Source of the DNA: Gimesia sp.
GTDB taxonomy: Bacteria; Planctomycetota; Planctomycetia; Planctomycetales; Planctomycetaceae
Reading direction: 5' to 3'
Length of the DNA: 64,000 nt
Assembly (NCBI RefSeq): GCF_040219335.1
Contig: NZ_JAVJSQ010000044.1
Coordinates: 62,001 to 126,000 of the forward strand
The position numbers and the translations under genes are program-made. The notes under the pieces were generated by a model. The model worked only from the letters and a program-made list of their open reading frames with translations. It was not told the origin of the DNA and did not search any database. Positions 16,465-30,100 of the stretch are shown here, piece after piece (position 1 is the stretch's first letter; the number at the start of each line of letters is the position of its first letter).

Positions 16465-16481
16465 GCCTGCGCAAAGCAGGC
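16465..16481. other. Short perfect hairpin downstream of the Cys/His-rich gene
   Basis: GCCTGC-GCAAA-GCAGGC lies ten bases after the stop of the minus-strand gene at 16491. There is no U tract after it, so it is at best a weak terminator or an RNA-stabilising stem. Confidence 0.35.
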
Positions 16482-16490
16482 CACGAGAAT

Positions 16491-16883
16491 TTATAAACGC
16501 AAGGGGAGCGTCAGCGGCGTCTGTGATGTGTCCCTGGAGAAAGAATCCAGGACGGTGAAACGCGCCCCGTCCTGATCATGATTGACCACAATTCCGGGAA
16601 GTGGTGTCACACTGATGAGTGGCACTACTGGTGCATTCGGTGCAAAAACCTGATCGGCCATATGACAGATACAGGGGCAGTCATGGTGATCATCATGCGA
16701 GGATTCACTGCGGATCTCTGCCGACTTCGAGGTATGTACGCAACAACTGCAATTCGAAGCGGGAGCGAGACAGACTTCGCCTGCGGTGGAAACAGCTTCA
16801 TCGCAGCCGGCCAGACCATGTCCCCAGCAGACGGGGCACGGTTGCAGCAACAGTGCGATCATTAAAAGGCGAAGCAGTTTCAT
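16491..16883 (-). CDS. Small exported Cys/His-rich protein, possible metal binder
   Basis: 130 residues from ATG at 16883 (MKLLRLLMIALLLQPCP); an ATG 11 codons upstream is also open. After the signal peptide there are ten or so cysteines and many histidines: CPVCWGHG, NCSCCVH, then SHDDHHDCPCICH. The second half is a Val/Pro-rich region without cysteine. The HDDHHDCPCICH stretch is typical of metal-binding peptides found near metal efflux or redox genes. I do not recognise a named family. It lies between the thioredoxin-fold gene (same strand, about 200 bases) and katG (divergent). Confidence 0.65.
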   Translation of the reverse strand: MKLLRLLMIALLLQPCPVCWGHGLAGCDEAVSTAGEVCLAPASNCSCCVHTSKSAEIRSESSHDDHHDCPCICHMADQVFAPNAPVVPLISVTPLPGIVVNHDQDGARFTVLDSFSRDTSQTPLTLPLRL

Positions 16884-19822
<2,939 letters not shown>

Positions 19823-19856
19823 ATCTGATGATCAACGCCTGAAACGTTGACGCGAA

Positions 19857-19893
19857 CGGGGGAGTGGGCCTAACGGCCTGCTCCCCTTTTTTT
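19857..19893 (+). terminator. Intrinsic terminator after katG
   Basis: GGGGAGTGGGCC (19859-19870) pairs with GGCCTGCTCCCC (19875-19886), including two G-T wobble pairs, across a TAAC loop, and is followed directly by seven T residues (19887-19893). A textbook rho-independent terminator 35 bases after the katG stop. Confidence 0.93.
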
Positions 19894-19909
19894 GATTACT
19901 GGCCGCGTC

Positions 19910-21355
19910 TCATTTCTGCTTGAGAAAGCTGCGCTCAGTCGCAACCGGGTCGGCATCATCCCAACGCTGCAGCCAGATATGCAGTTCCCCTTTCAGCCGC
20001 TTCAACACCGGTGCCATTTCCGGCTTGTCGACGAGATTCTCCAGCTCTTCCGGATCCGCCTGACGGTCATATAACGCCCATTCCGGACGATGGTGCAGTC
20101 GCTGCACCAGTCTGTCCTGAGACTGACGTTTCGTCTTTTGAGCTCTGCGGACCCACGATCCCGCGGTGTCTGCCCGGCCCTGTGAGTTACCGGCTTCAAT
20201 CCACGTAAGTGCCTGGGTGAGCGTGGTGTTGGATGTGATCTCCTGGTCTGCACGTGGCGACCAGATCAACGTATAGCGCTGGTCGCGGATCGAACGAATC
20301 GGAAAAATCCGTTCCCGGTTATCAATGATGTTGCAGTTGGTGAAGGCACCGTAAGCGTATTTATGCACCCGCTGATTGCCGCCTGTCAGGTTGGCCCACT
20401 GACTGCGTCCATCAAAATCCTGATCGTCAGGCTGGCCTCCCGCAGCGGTGAGCAGCGTGGGGGCGATGTCGGCCAGCCACATCAGTTGGGAGTTGCGCTT
20501 CCCTTGAGGAATCACTCCAGGCAGCGAGACCACAACACCGGTAGCCAGCCCATCATCGAAACAGGTCCACTTGGAAAAAGGAAACGCATTCCCCTGCTCG
20601 GAACAGAACAGGACCAGCGTGTTGTTCGCAAGTTGTTCTTCCTTCAGTACGGTCCGCAGCTGTCCCAGCAGATCATCCAGATTGGTGATCTCTGCGTAAT
20701 GTTGGACCAGTTCTCTGCGATAGGCCCGCGTATCAATGGTGTCGGCGTTGAGTGATAATCCCTGCTGATCATATTGGCTGGGGTCACCCGTTGTAGAAGG
20801 TCCGTGCGCATCATGCGAGGCGACAACCAGGCAGAAAGGCTGACCCGCCTCGCGGGCGGTCGTCATGTACTCCCGTGCCAGCTTGACCGCTTTGGGGTTC
20901 GCATTTTCCTGCTTGGACAGACTGCCGACATTGTCGAAGGGATAGCACTCGTTCGGTCCGATGTGACGCTTCCCCAACAGGCCCACACGATAACCCAGCG
21001 GTTTCAGATAGTGCGGCAGACTCTTTGTCCCTTTGACCGACTTGGAATGATTGGGCATCGCCCGCGTCCGCCAGACAGTGCGACCACTGTAGAGTTCCTG
21101 CCGAAAGGGAGCACACATCGCGACGTTGCAGTACACGTTGTCCAGTCGCATGCCGTCCCGCGCGAGTTGATCGAGGTGCGGCGTCTGTGCCTGACCACCC
21201 CACGGGCCCAGGGAATCGCGGTCGATGTCATCGCCCAGCAGGATCAGAATATTCGGCGGTGCTGCTTCAACGTCCGTTTCTGCAGACCAGGCACAGAACA
21301 CCAGCAGTACCAGAATTCCACTCACAACAGGAACGCGCATCATCGAACCACCCAT
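19910..21355 (-). CDS. Exported sulfatase
   Basis: 481 residues; ATG at 21355, with alternatives at 21343 and 21340 that give a tighter signal peptide (VSGILVLLVFCAWSAETD). First metal site ILILLGDDIDRDSLG; formylglycine motif CNVAMCAPFRQELYSGR with the modifiable Cys in CAPFR (Cys81); VGLLGKRHIGP; and a later VLFCSEQGNAFPFSKW, where the usual TSDHG-like site is replaced by SEQG. Family enzymes remove sulfate esters in the periplasm. It lies downstream of the Gfo/Idh/MocA gene, 119 bases apart on the same strand, and could be cotranscribed with it. Confidence 0.9.
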   Translation of the reverse strand: MGGSMMRVPVVSGILVLLVFCAWSAETDVEAAPPNILILLGDDIDRDSLGPWGGQAQTPHLDQLARDGMRLDNVYCNVAMCAPFRQELYSGRTVWRTRAMPNHSKSVKGTKSLPHYLKPLGYRVGLLGKRHIGPNECYPFDNVGSLSKQENANPKAVKLAREYMTTAREAGQPFCLVVASHDAHGPSTTGDPSQYDQQGLSLNADTIDTRAYRRELVQHYAEITNLDDLLGQLRTVLKEEQLANNTLVLFCSEQGNAFPFSKWTCFDDGLATGVVVSLPGVIPQGKRNSQLMWLADIAPTLLTAAGGQPDDQDFDGRSQWANLTGGNQRVHKYAYGAFTNCNIIDNRERIFPIRSIRDQRYTLIWSPRADQEITSNTTLTQALTWIEAGNSQGRADTAGSWVRRAQKTKRQSQDRLVQRLHHRPEWALYDRQADPEELENLVDKPEMAPVLKRLKGELHIWLQRWDDADPVATERSFLKQK

Positions 21356-21474
21356 GGCTTGAGAACATCTGGAGAAAGATCACCGTAATCCACAAAGCAT
21401 CCACGGAAAGACGCTCGACCGGATCGCGCAGTGACGCACAACCCGGTCGAGTCTGTTCCCTGAATCCAACGGGA

Positions 21475-22845
21475 TTACATGTTGATCTCATACCCCTTGC
21501 GGTTTTCGCGGGAGAGGAATGAGTTCGCCTGATCGTCGCCGACGATTTCGCGTTTCTTCGGATCCCAGTTGAGATCGCGACCAAGACGCATTGAGATATT
21601 CGAGAGATGGCAGATTTCCAGCATCCGGTTATGCGACCAGACGTCCGAAATCGGCTGCTTGCGGGATTTCATTCCCTCAATGAAGTTGGCAGTGTGGTTT
21701 TCACTCACTTTGCCGCCATACACAGCTTCAATCGCGCCGTCTGGCAGCGGATTGTCTTTCAATGCTTCAACGGGAGCACCCACAATCTTGCCCCGGTTGA
21801 CGAAGAACCGGCCTTTGGTCCCTTCGAACAGAATACCGTTATCTCCTTCGCTGGTGATAATCATTTCCACATCTTCAGGCATGTCGACCTTGATACGAAA
21901 ACTCGTGGCGGCATTGTACTGATCGTTGACGACGGGATGACCGTCTTTGTATTCCACAGGCAGTTCGTAACTGACGGGGGAAATCTTGCTGGGGCCAGTA
22001 TCGGTGGCACCCAGTGCCCAGCAGGCGATGTCGACGTGATGGGCACCCCAGTCGGTCAGCTTACCGCCGGAATACTCGTGCCAGTTGCGGAATGAATAGT
22101 GGCAGTTACTGAAGAGCGGCACTCCTCCGCCGTAACCTTCACGCATTTCAGGCAGAGCTCGATAAGCGACCTTCGGTGCTGGTCCCAGCCAGAATTCATA
22201 ATCCAAGCCTTCCGGAACTTCCGCTTTGGGAATTTTGGGAGACCCTTCCATGCCGTTGATGCCACAGGTCACTTTCTGAACCTTGCCGATCCGACCATCG
22301 CGGATCAGGGCAATCGCCTGCAGGAACCGCTGTCCCGATTCAGATCGCTGCATGGTTCCCACCTGGAACACACGACCGGTCTGCTTGACCATCTTTTCGA
22401 TCAGCTTGCCTTCGTCGATGGTCAGCGTTAATGGTTTTTCGCAGTAAACGTCTTTGCCCGCCAGCATCGCTTCGACGGCGATCTTGGTATGCCAGTGATC
22501 GGGAGTCGCAATCATCACAGCATCGATATCCTGACGATCGAGCACCTTGCGGTAATCTTTATAAGCGTCCGGTTTTTTATCCTGCTTTTTGACCAGCTTC
22601 TCAACGTTCGCGCCCAGTACGTTATCATCCACATCGGCCAGTGCCGCAAAGTCGGCGAACTTGGTTGATTTGTTGGTGATCGCCCAACCCTGGTTTCGCA
22701 GACCGATGGTCGCAAACACCGGACGTTCGTTGGGGGACTCATATCCCATGGCCCGATTAAGTGAAGGGCTCAGGATACCGGCAGCACCCGCGAAGGCGAC
22801 TCCCTGGATAAAATTGCGGCGCGACATTTTTTGAGAAGTTGACAT
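21475..22845 (-). CDS. Tat-exported Gfo/Idh/MocA-family oxidoreductase
   Basis: 456 residues with a Tat signal (KMSRRNFIQGVAFAGAAGIL). The Rossmann part is partly hidden because the usual GxGxxG is replaced by a variant in FATIGLRNQGWAI. The dinucleotide-binding half then continues with FAALADVDDNV, IDAVMIATPDHWHTKIAVEA and the hallmark EKP in DVYCEKPLTLTIDE. The C-terminal half contains GGKLTDWGAHHVDIACWAL, typical of the secreted planctomycete/Bacteroidetes group. These enzymes bind NAD(P) and oxidise or cleave sugars; Tat export with the cofactor is known for the group. The neighbouring sulfatase suggests glycan processing. Confidence 0.92.
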   Translation of the reverse strand: MSTSQKMSRRNFIQGVAFAGAAGILSPSLNRAMGYESPNERPVFATIGLRNQGWAITNKSTKFADFAALADVDDNVLGANVEKLVKKQDKKPDAYKDYRKVLDRQDIDAVMIATPDHWHTKIAVEAMLAGKDVYCEKPLTLTIDEGKLIEKMVKQTGRVFQVGTMQRSESGQRFLQAIALIRDGRIGKVQKVTCGINGMEGSPKIPKAEVPEGLDYEFWLGPAPKVAYRALPEMREGYGGGVPLFSNCHYSFRNWHEYSGGKLTDWGAHHVDIACWALGATDTGPSKISPVSYELPVEYKDGHPVVNDQYNAATSFRIKVDMPEDVEMIITSEGDNGILFEGTKGRFFVNRGKIVGAPVEALKDNPLPDGAIEAVYGGKVSENHTANFIEGMKSRKQPISDVWSHNRMLEICHLSNISMRLGRDLNWDPKKREIVGDDQANSFLSRENRKGYEINM

Positions 22846-23063
22846 TCAGTGAAATCCTCTTGGAGAAATAAATGAAATTCTGCAGATGTAATCAGACTCA
22901 TACTTTGCCGAACATATCAATTCGAGAAGCGAAGTCCATCGGGACCATAAATTGTAGCTGATGATACGAGCCGAGTACACCGCAAATGTCCCATGTCAAA
23001 TACGGGTTCGACTGGTTCCTTGTGAGGGGAATCGATTCATCAGACCTCGAATATCGAGCCGCT

Positions 23064-24701
23064 TTATGGAACCGGCTGGATCTCACTCGGCTGCCAGGTC
23101 CTGTCAAAGAATGAAGGTAGCGGACTATAGAGCCGCAGAATGGTAAACCAGCCTTTTCCGGGGGTGGTTTGAATCCAGTTTCCACGCGGGACATCGTCTG
23201 GTTTCTGAGGACTGAAATAGACCGTAGTACTTCCCGCTGCATCCGATTCCGCTGCCGGCGAAGGATAACTCTGGCTCCCTGCGCGCGGGTATTTTTGAGG
23301 AGTTTGTAACATCGAACGGGTCTGGTTATCGTAGACTGTCAACGACCAGAATGCCCGCGCGGGGATTCCTTTGGGTAAAGTGACTCGATAAGTGGCTGAA
23401 CCATCGAAGGGCTCACCACTGTCATCAGAAAAGGCGATCAGGTACTGCGAACCAACACCAGGAATCCGCATAATCATCCCGGGGGAATCAAGCGTATACG
23501 CGAAGTAGAATGCAGTTCGTGAGTCGAGCGTGCGTGCCCCGGTGGGAGGATATGGTTTGAAAATGCCGTCTTTGTATGCGGGTGGCGGAGTCTCGAAGAA
23601 AGCCCCACCCTCAAACAGCATGTTCATCCACTGGGATCCTTTATAGTAGGCCCACTCGGGATGGCGTTGTGCAAAACGCCAGTTCAGCATCCTTCCACTG
23701 GCATTGCCGATGGCAGCGGCATCGGTCAGGATTTTCTTCGTACGTGCATCCGGCTCAAACGGTTTCCCTTTGACAATCCCGATCGCTGCCAGCTGTCCTG
23801 CGAGTTCTACATCATAACTGGTAGCCGGCTCCTGCTGAACGTTTTCGTTAATCAGTTCGAAAAATCCGTAATCGCTTGGAGGCACCGTATTGAAGCTTTT
23901 ACCGCTGGCTTCAATAAACCGGGTTGGGGGAACAGGAGGATTTTGCGCGAGGCGGACCTTCCCCTCCAGCGCTGAGGCAATACTCGTCCCAAAGCCGCCG
24001 GGGGTGTAAGGATAAATTTTCAGGTTCTGCTTGATATTGTCTACCGCCGGTTTCGGATCATTATCGACCAGAAAGGAACGCGCTGCATACAGAACGCGGT
24101 TTGTTTTGGAATGCGCGATGAAATAACCTCCCTCAGGTAACGGACCCTGGTAGCCGGGAGGCACAAGCAGATACCTGCCTCCTGCACCGCGGTCCGGGCC
24201 GGGACGCCCGATATCAATAATCCAGCTGAACCACATATCGTTGATGGTTCCCAGTCCGAGGGGAGGCTGTTCGATTACCATGGGGCCTTGAGACAGATTG
24301 ATAACGCCCATGTAGTAGACGGTATCAGCGTTTGCCGTCAGAAACAGAGAATGAGCATCCATCAGCTTTGAAAAAATAACGATCGTATTATCTTCAGCTC
24401 CGATACTCTGGAATCCCTTACCGAGCGCATACGCCGATGCCCCCCGGTAGCTGTTATTATAGACATTAACACCCCTGACAAGATCCAGCATGCTGGATGT
24501 TCTGCCAGCGGTGTTCTCTGTCGGGACACCATTTTGAAATTCCAGGGTTCCAATCGAAGAGTTCAGTTCGTCCGGAGTCACAAGTTCAGCCGGTGGTGGT
24601 GTATATTCCTGTGAGTGGGCCTGAATTGTGGCGAACAGAATCAGTACCGTTACTGACAAAGAGAGGCATGCTGAACGGAAAATGCACAATGTTTTATTCA
24701 T
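23064..24701 (-). CDS. Exported DUF1254/DUF1214 protein
   Basis: 545 residues from ATG at 24701 (MNKTLCIFRSACLSLSVTV); 54 more codons are open upstream, but this start gives the signal peptide and has AGGTCC nearby. DUF1254 occupies roughly residues 85-210 (VNVYNNSYRGASAYALG, SLFLTANADTVYYMGVINL, GPMVIEQPPLGLGTINDMWF). DUF1214 follows in the C-terminal third, with FAYTLDSPGMIMRIPGVGSQY, TYRVTLPKGIPARAFWSLTVYD and NWIQTTPGKGWFTILRLYSPL. The pair is common in secreted bacterial proteins of unknown activity, often near hydrolases. No catalytic residues can be named. Confidence 0.88.
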   Translation of the reverse strand: MNKTLCIFRSACLSLSVTVLILFATIQAHSQEYTPPPAELVTPDELNSSIGTLEFQNGVPTENTAGRTSSMLDLVRGVNVYNNSYRGASAYALGKGFQSIGAEDNTIVIFSKLMDAHSLFLTANADTVYYMGVINLSQGPMVIEQPPLGLGTINDMWFSWIIDIGRPGPDRGAGGRYLLVPPGYQGPLPEGGYFIAHSKTNRVLYAARSFLVDNDPKPAVDNIKQNLKIYPYTPGGFGTSIASALEGKVRLAQNPPVPPTRFIEASGKSFNTVPPSDYGFFELINENVQQEPATSYDVELAGQLAAIGIVKGKPFEPDARTKKILTDAAAIGNASGRMLNWRFAQRHPEWAYYKGSQWMNMLFEGGAFFETPPPAYKDGIFKPYPPTGARTLDSRTAFYFAYTLDSPGMIMRIPGVGSQYLIAFSDDSGEPFDGSATYRVTLPKGIPARAFWSLTVYDNQTRSMLQTPQKYPRAGSQSYPSPAAESDAAGSTTVYFSPQKPDDVPRGNWIQTTPGKGWFTILRLYSPLPSFFDRTWQPSEIQPVP

Positions 24702-25008
24702 GATTTGGACCTGAAAATATCTACCGGCACTGGAATTGCTGGTACAGGTCCCTGATGAGATCCGGATGCCAGCTGGAATTGGAAGGTATTCAGATTCTAA
24801 ACAATTCATTTTCAACATCCTACAACATTCCAGAGATTTTACTGAATCTTCATGCCCCGTCATTCGGGTCCGGAAATGAATTTACTGAAATTCTATTTTC
24901 AGTTCGACGGCAGAAAACTTATCATAAAAGACGGTGTTTACTCTGAGTTCCCGCCGGTTGTGGATATCGATGACTTCCGGCTTATTTTAATTGAAAGTGA
25001 ATTCTCCC
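24702..25008. other. Divergent intergenic region, DUF1254 gene / dienelactone hydrolase
   Basis: About 307 bases, AT-rich in its middle, with no convincing gene, hairpin terminator or known RNA. It should contain the promoters of both flanking genes, but no clear -35/-10 pair was identified by eye. Confidence 0.5.
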
Positions 25009-25905
25009 ATGGAACGCAAATCCGCATCTGAATTCGATCAGAAAGTTCTGGACCTCTACGACGACTATGCCCACGGCCGACTCAATCGGCGGGATTATAT
25101 TAAACAACTCGGTGCCTTTGCTGTGGGAGGCCTGACCGTGGAAGGCCTGCTGGCCAGTCTCTCTCCCAACTACAGCTGGGCCGAACAGGTTAAGCCTGAT
25201 GACCCGCGCATTAAAACCGAACGCATCACCTACGACTCCCCCGACGGAGCTGGCAAAATGAAGGGCCTGCTGGCCTGGCCCGCAAAGGGAGATAAATTTC
25301 CCGCGGTCCTCGTGATTCATGAAAACCGGGGCCTGAATCCCTACATTGAAGATGTGGCCCGCCGCCTCGCTGCACAGGGTTTTCTGGCACTGGCTCCCGA
25401 CGCTTTAACGCCCCTGGGTGGTTATCCTGGTAACGATGACGAAGGCCGTACCATGCAGCGGAAACGGGAACCTGAAAAAATGAAAGAGGATTTCGTCGCA
25501 GCCGCGAAACTGCTCGACAAACATGACAAGTCCACCGGCAAAGTAGGCGTGGTTGGTTTCTGCTTCGGTGGGGGCATGGTCTACCAGGTGGCGCTCGAAC
25601 TCCCCGACGTCATCGATGCCGGCGTCCCCTACTATGGTCGCCAGCCCGACACTGCCGAGGTTCCCAAGCTTAAGACTCCCCTGCAGATTCACAATGCGTC
25701 ACTGGATCGCCGCATCATGGCAGGTGCTCCCGAACTGGAAGCCGCTCTGAAAAAGAACGACAAACCGTTCGAGGCCTATGTCTACGAAGGCGCGAATCAT
25801 GGCTTCCATAACGATACCACTCCCCGCTACGACGAGAAGTCCGCAGAACTCGCCTGGAAACGAACGATCGACTTCTTCAAGAAACAGCTCGGGCAACAGA
25901 GCTAA
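25009..25905 (+). CDS. Dienelactone hydrolase family protein
   Basis: 298 residues from ATG at 25009 ([11 protein letters not shown]); a TTG start six codons upstream is open but less likely. The N-terminus has [20 protein letters not shown], a Tat-like motif also found in related predicted exported DLH proteins. The alpha/beta-hydrolase core shows [13 protein letters not shown] with a Cys nucleophile (the carboxymethylenebutenolidase form), and a C-terminal histidine in [30 protein letters not shown] is the oxyanion-side strand. Family members open lactone rings such as dienelactone. Whether that is the substrate here is unknown. Confidence 0.9.
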   Translation: MERKSASEFDQKVLDLYDDYAHGRLNRRDYIKQLGAFAVGGLTVEGLLASLSPNYSWAEQVKPDDPRIKTERITYDSPDGAGKMKGLLAWPAKGDKFPAVLVIHENRGLNPYIEDVARRLAAQGFLALAPDALTPLGGYPGNDDEGRTMQRKREPEKMKEDFVAAAKLLDKHDKSTGKVGVVGFCFGGGMVYQVALELPDVIDAGVPYYGRQPDTAEVPKLKTPLQIHNASLDRRIMAGAPELEAALKKNDKPFEAYVYEGANHGFHNDTTPRYDEKSAELAWKRTIDFFKKQLGQQS

Positions 25906-25939
25906 GTAAAACTCGTGGACCAATGAAGGTGCAGCGTTT

Positions 25940-26464
25940 GTGAGACGGATTACTCTGAATCGCCCCAACAGGAAACTGAGAGGCGTACGGCGTCATTTAC
26001 GAAGCCTGACGAAGTGGGCAGATCTGATTCATTTTGAAAATGATATTCGACCGGGGGAGAAGTATGTTAACTTCAAAGTCCCACTCCCCGCTGCACTGGT
26101 CGAAGGGCCGCGGTCTCGACATCGTCTACAGGCAGACGTGATTTCACAGTTACTGCGGGCAGCCGAGAAACTGGCCAGGCAACAACCACCTGAGAATAGC
26201 CAATTCTACCGGGTGGCAGTCCTGTTGACTTTGCCTGACCTGTTTGCAAGTGAAGTCACTCTGTTTTTTGATGAAGACTATTTCCACGGATTCCTCTACG
26301 AGAACAGTCTGCCCGATTCGCAACGCCCCAGTCAGCTCTATGCCGTCAAAATTCCAGAGATATTTGATATCGAGTGTGGCTGCCTGGTCTCATACACGGA
26401 TGACGAGTATGTCTATCGCAGCCATCATTGGACGATTACTGCTTCAACCCCACATCAGATCTGA
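25940..26464 (+). CDS. Unknown small protein, possible DUF3916
   Basis: 174 residues from GTG at 25940 with GAAGGTG about eight bases upstream. It is basic at the N-terminus (RKLRGVRRHLRSLTKW), followed by FKVPLPAALVEGP, a helix, and FYRVAVLLTLPDLFASEV then TLFFDEDYFHGF. The order 'KLRGxRR... F-VPLP... YRVA..LPDLFxS... FFDEDYF' resembles DUF3916 as I recall it, a family of unknown function. No signal peptide or membrane helix, so probably cytosolic. It starts 35 bases after the dienelactone hydrolase stop and is followed by another small unknown gene on the same strand. Confidence 0.6.
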   Translation: MRRITLNRPNRKLRGVRRHLRSLTKWADLIHFENDIRPGEKYVNFKVPLPAALVEGPRSRHRLQADVISQLLRAAEKLARQQPPENSQFYRVAVLLTLPDLFASEVTLFFDEDYFHGFLYENSLPDSQRPSQLYAVKIPEIFDIECGCLVSYTDDEYVYRSHHWTITASTPHQI

Positions 26465-26531
26465 ATTCTTTTTTGCCAGTAGTTGACCAGGCTGTTCATC
26501 CAGTCGTAGAGAAAGTATCGAAGAGCCCGTG

Positions 26532-27014
26532 ATGCATCGATTTTATCACATCGAAGAAGTTGACGGCGTTTTCGAAACGGTGTTACCGCCCTTCGATCAC
26601 ACAGCCTGGCCAGATATTGTGCCGGAACAGGGATATGTCTGGATCAGTAACCCCGGTCTCGAAATCGCAGGGAAATTGGATTCCATCCTCTCCCAGGCAC
26701 TTTTTCAGACAGACGCGATCGACTTAAAAAGTTCCATTCATCGGCTGGAATTCGATGTCTCAATTCCCGCTGCTGATTTTTTACGCTTTGCCGAATCGAA
26801 GTTCACTCAAGGCATCGATTTCATCCTCAGTGAAAAACATCAACCTGCGGAATTTCAATGGTCCTCCCTGCCCCGGCACAGCTGGCCAGGCATCATGGCG
26901 CAGAACCAGATCACCCTTGTCTTTCACAGACCGGCCGGTGGAGAACCTTCAAAAATCATCTCATCATCCGGGGACATATTGAAAAAGCTCATCGACCGGA
27001 TTTCCAGTCGATGA
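26532..27014 (+). CDS. Unknown small cytosolic protein
   Basis: 160 residues from ATG at 26532 (a GTG one codon earlier is in frame). Sequence has FYHIEEVDGVFETVLPPF, YVWISNPGLEIAGKL and FDVSIPAADFLRFAESKF. No signal peptide, membrane segment or recognised motif. It follows the possible DUF3916 gene by 67 bases and converges with the RND gene. The pairing of two small soluble unknowns is the only functional hint. Confidence 0.6.
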   Translation: MHRFYHIEEVDGVFETVLPPFDHTAWPDIVPEQGYVWISNPGLEIAGKLDSILSQALFQTDAIDLKSSIHRLEFDVSIPAADFLRFAESKFTQGIDFILSEKHQPAEFQWSSLPRHSWPGIMAQNQITLVFHRPAGGEPSKIISSSGDILKKLIDRISSR

Positions 27015-27105
27015 TCGATAGGTTTGCCTCAACTCAATGTAATCGCAATGATTCCAGCTTATGTGTCGCAACCAATAGCGTGATTCAAGTGGTTTGATCG
27101 GCCAC

Positions 27106-30100
27106 TTAAACCCGCTGGATTACAGCAAACAACGCGTGTGGTCCCCCTTCCGAGAAGTGGGTGTCCGCGTCTTCCCGCGTGACGAAACGACAGTCAACGA
27201 TCGACTGTACCTGCCAGCCATCCTGGAAGGTGGCACGCAGTTCTTCGCTGCTCACGCGTCGCGGTCCTTCGCCCGCAGGTTCCTTATCGCTGAAGCACTG
27301 CAGATAAAGCGTCGCCCCCGGTTCCGTTACCTGGGCCAGTTCACTCAGGTAACGTACACGGTCTTCATTCGAGAGAATGTGGAAAAATCCACAGTCGAGT
27401 ACATTCTCAAACAGCTGATTCAACTCTGAAAGCTGTAATGCGTTCTGTTGCAGGAACGTTGCCCGCAAACCCCGTTCGGTCGCCTTACGATTGGCTTCTG
27501 CAATCGGGGCGGCCAGCAGATCAATGCCGGTCACTTCACAATCCTGGGCCGCGAAGAACAGCGCATTCTCTCCTGTCCCACAACCGACGTCCAGCACGCA
27601 GCCCCGGATCCGGTCTGCCATGTTCGCAAACTCCGGCTGCGGTTCACCAATGTCCCAGGGAGGCCTCTCTTCCGCGTACATCTGTTCGAAGTTCTCGGCA
27701 GGAGTGGTCTCTCTGTCAGCCGGACCAGGGGAAGCCGAGTCGGAACTGCTTGTGTTAGACTGGCTGCGGGAAACATGTTCGTCGGATGGTAACATCGCAT
27801 TGATCTCCTGGTTCAAAACGGCAGCATCCCCGCCGGCCACTGCAGGCTTACGGGAGAAACGCCGCAGCACCACATAGAAGACCGGGGTCAGAAACAGACC
27901 AAACAGGGTGACTCCCAGCATACCACTGAAGACCGCGGTACCCAATACCCGTCGCATTTCAAAACCGGCACCGGTGGCGATGAGCAAAGGAATCACACCC
28001 AGAATGAAGGAGAACGCTGTCATCAGAATCGGCCGCAGTCGTAAACGACAGGCCGCGACAGCGGCTTCAAACCGGTCCTTGCCCGCGTCTTCTTCCGCCT
28101 TGGCGAATTCCACGATCAGAATCGCATTTTTACAGGCCAGACCCACGAGTACGATGAATCCGATCTGCGTCAGAATGTTGTTGTCCATGCCACGGAACCA
28201 GATCCCCATGATGCCGAACAGTAGACACAAAGGCACAATCAGAATGATGGCCAGCGGCAACAACCAGCTTTCATACTGGGCTGACAGCGTGAGGAATACA
28301 AACAGCACCGCCAGCGGGAACAGGAATACAATCGTATTCCCTGCCTGCCGTTCCTGGAATGCGAGTTCAGTCCACGCATAACCGAATCCGGGGGGCAGAC
28401 TCTGTTCCGCCAGCTGTTCCATCGTCGTCAGCGATTGTCCCGTACTGAAACCGGGGACGGTGTCACCATTCAGGTCAGCAGCAGGGAACAGGTTGTAACG
28501 CACCAGGCGGTCCGGTCCTGCTGTTCGCTTCAACTGCACCACCGAACCCAGCGGAATGCTCGTGCCCCGGGCACTGCGGGTGCGCAGGCGGAGAATGTCG
28601 CTCGGTTCGTCACGGAACTCGGGTTCCGCCTGTGCCGTTACGCGATACGTACGCCCCAGGAAGTTAAAGTCATTCACGTACACCGAGCCCAGGTAGACTT
28701 CCAGTGCATCGAAAACGTTGTTAATCGGAATATCGAGCATCTGTGCCTTGGTCCGGTCCACCTCCGCATAAATCTGAGGCACGCTCGTTCGGAAGTTTGA
28801 ATAGACCTGCACCAGCCCGGGCTGTTGATTGGCTTCCGCCACCATCCGCTCGGTAACCTGGTTGAGGGCTGCCACGCCGGCGCCACTCTGGTCCTGCACG
28901 TACATCTTATATCCGCCACCACGACCGATCCCACGGACCGGGGGCGGGGGAATGATGAAGATCTGTGCTTCATTGATTGAAGAGACTTCACGTCGCAGGT
29001 CCCCGATAATCGCATCCAGGTTCCGTCCCCGCTTGGCCCGCTCCTTGGCATCTTCCAGCGGGAGGAACGTCACCGCGGCGTTAGGGCTGATCGTGAACGT
29101 CGAACCCGACAGACCGGCAATCCCGACGGAATGTGCCACACCATCAATCTCACTTCCGATTTGCGCAACCTGTCTGGTAACCACATCGGTTCGCGACAGA
29201 GAAGCACCATCGGGCAGCCGGATACTGACAATCAGATACCCCTGGTCCTGGGCGGGGATGAATCCTGACGGGACCATACCAAAGCTGTACCAGGTCGCCA
29301 CCAACAGGCCGCCATAGAGTATCAGTGACAGTGCCGACACACGAATGATGCGGGAAATGAAGCCCGCGTAGACATTCCCGGTGAAGTCAAAGAAACGATT
29401 GAACCCACGGAAAAACCAGCCGAAGAAGAAGTCGACGAATTTCCCCATCTTGTTCCGCTCGGCGTTCTTCGGTTTGAGCAGTAACGCACACAGAGCCGGG
29501 CTCAAGGTCAGCGACACGAATGTTGAAAACGCGGTCGAGATGGCAATCGTCATCGCGAACTGTCTATAAAAGCGACCACTCATGCTCGGTACGAACATGG
29601 TCGGCACGAACACGGCAATCAGCACCAGGGTCGTCGCGATCAGCGCAGAGCCGACCTCGTCCATCGCTTTATGTGTGGCTTCGCGCGGCGAATAACCATC
29701 GCCGATCAGACGTTCCACATTCTCCACCACCACGATGGCATCGTCCACCACAATCCCGATCGCGAGCACCAGCCCGAACAGCGAGAGCGTATTCAATGAA
29801 ACGCCCAGCACCTGCATCGCGGCAAATGTTCCGATCAACGAAATCGGAATTGCGATCACGGGAATGATCGTCGGTCGCCAGCCGTGCAGGAACAGGAACA
29901 CCGTCAGCACTACCAGCGCCGTCGTGATATAGAGAGTTTCAAACACCTCCGCGATCGACTCTTCGACGTAGTCGGTCGGGTTGTAAGCAATCTCGTAGCC
30001 TACCCCTTCAGGGAAGTCCTTATTCAGAATGGCCATGGTCTGCTTCACTTCGGCTGCCGCATCGACCGCATTCGTACCGGGCCGCTGATAAATCAGAATC

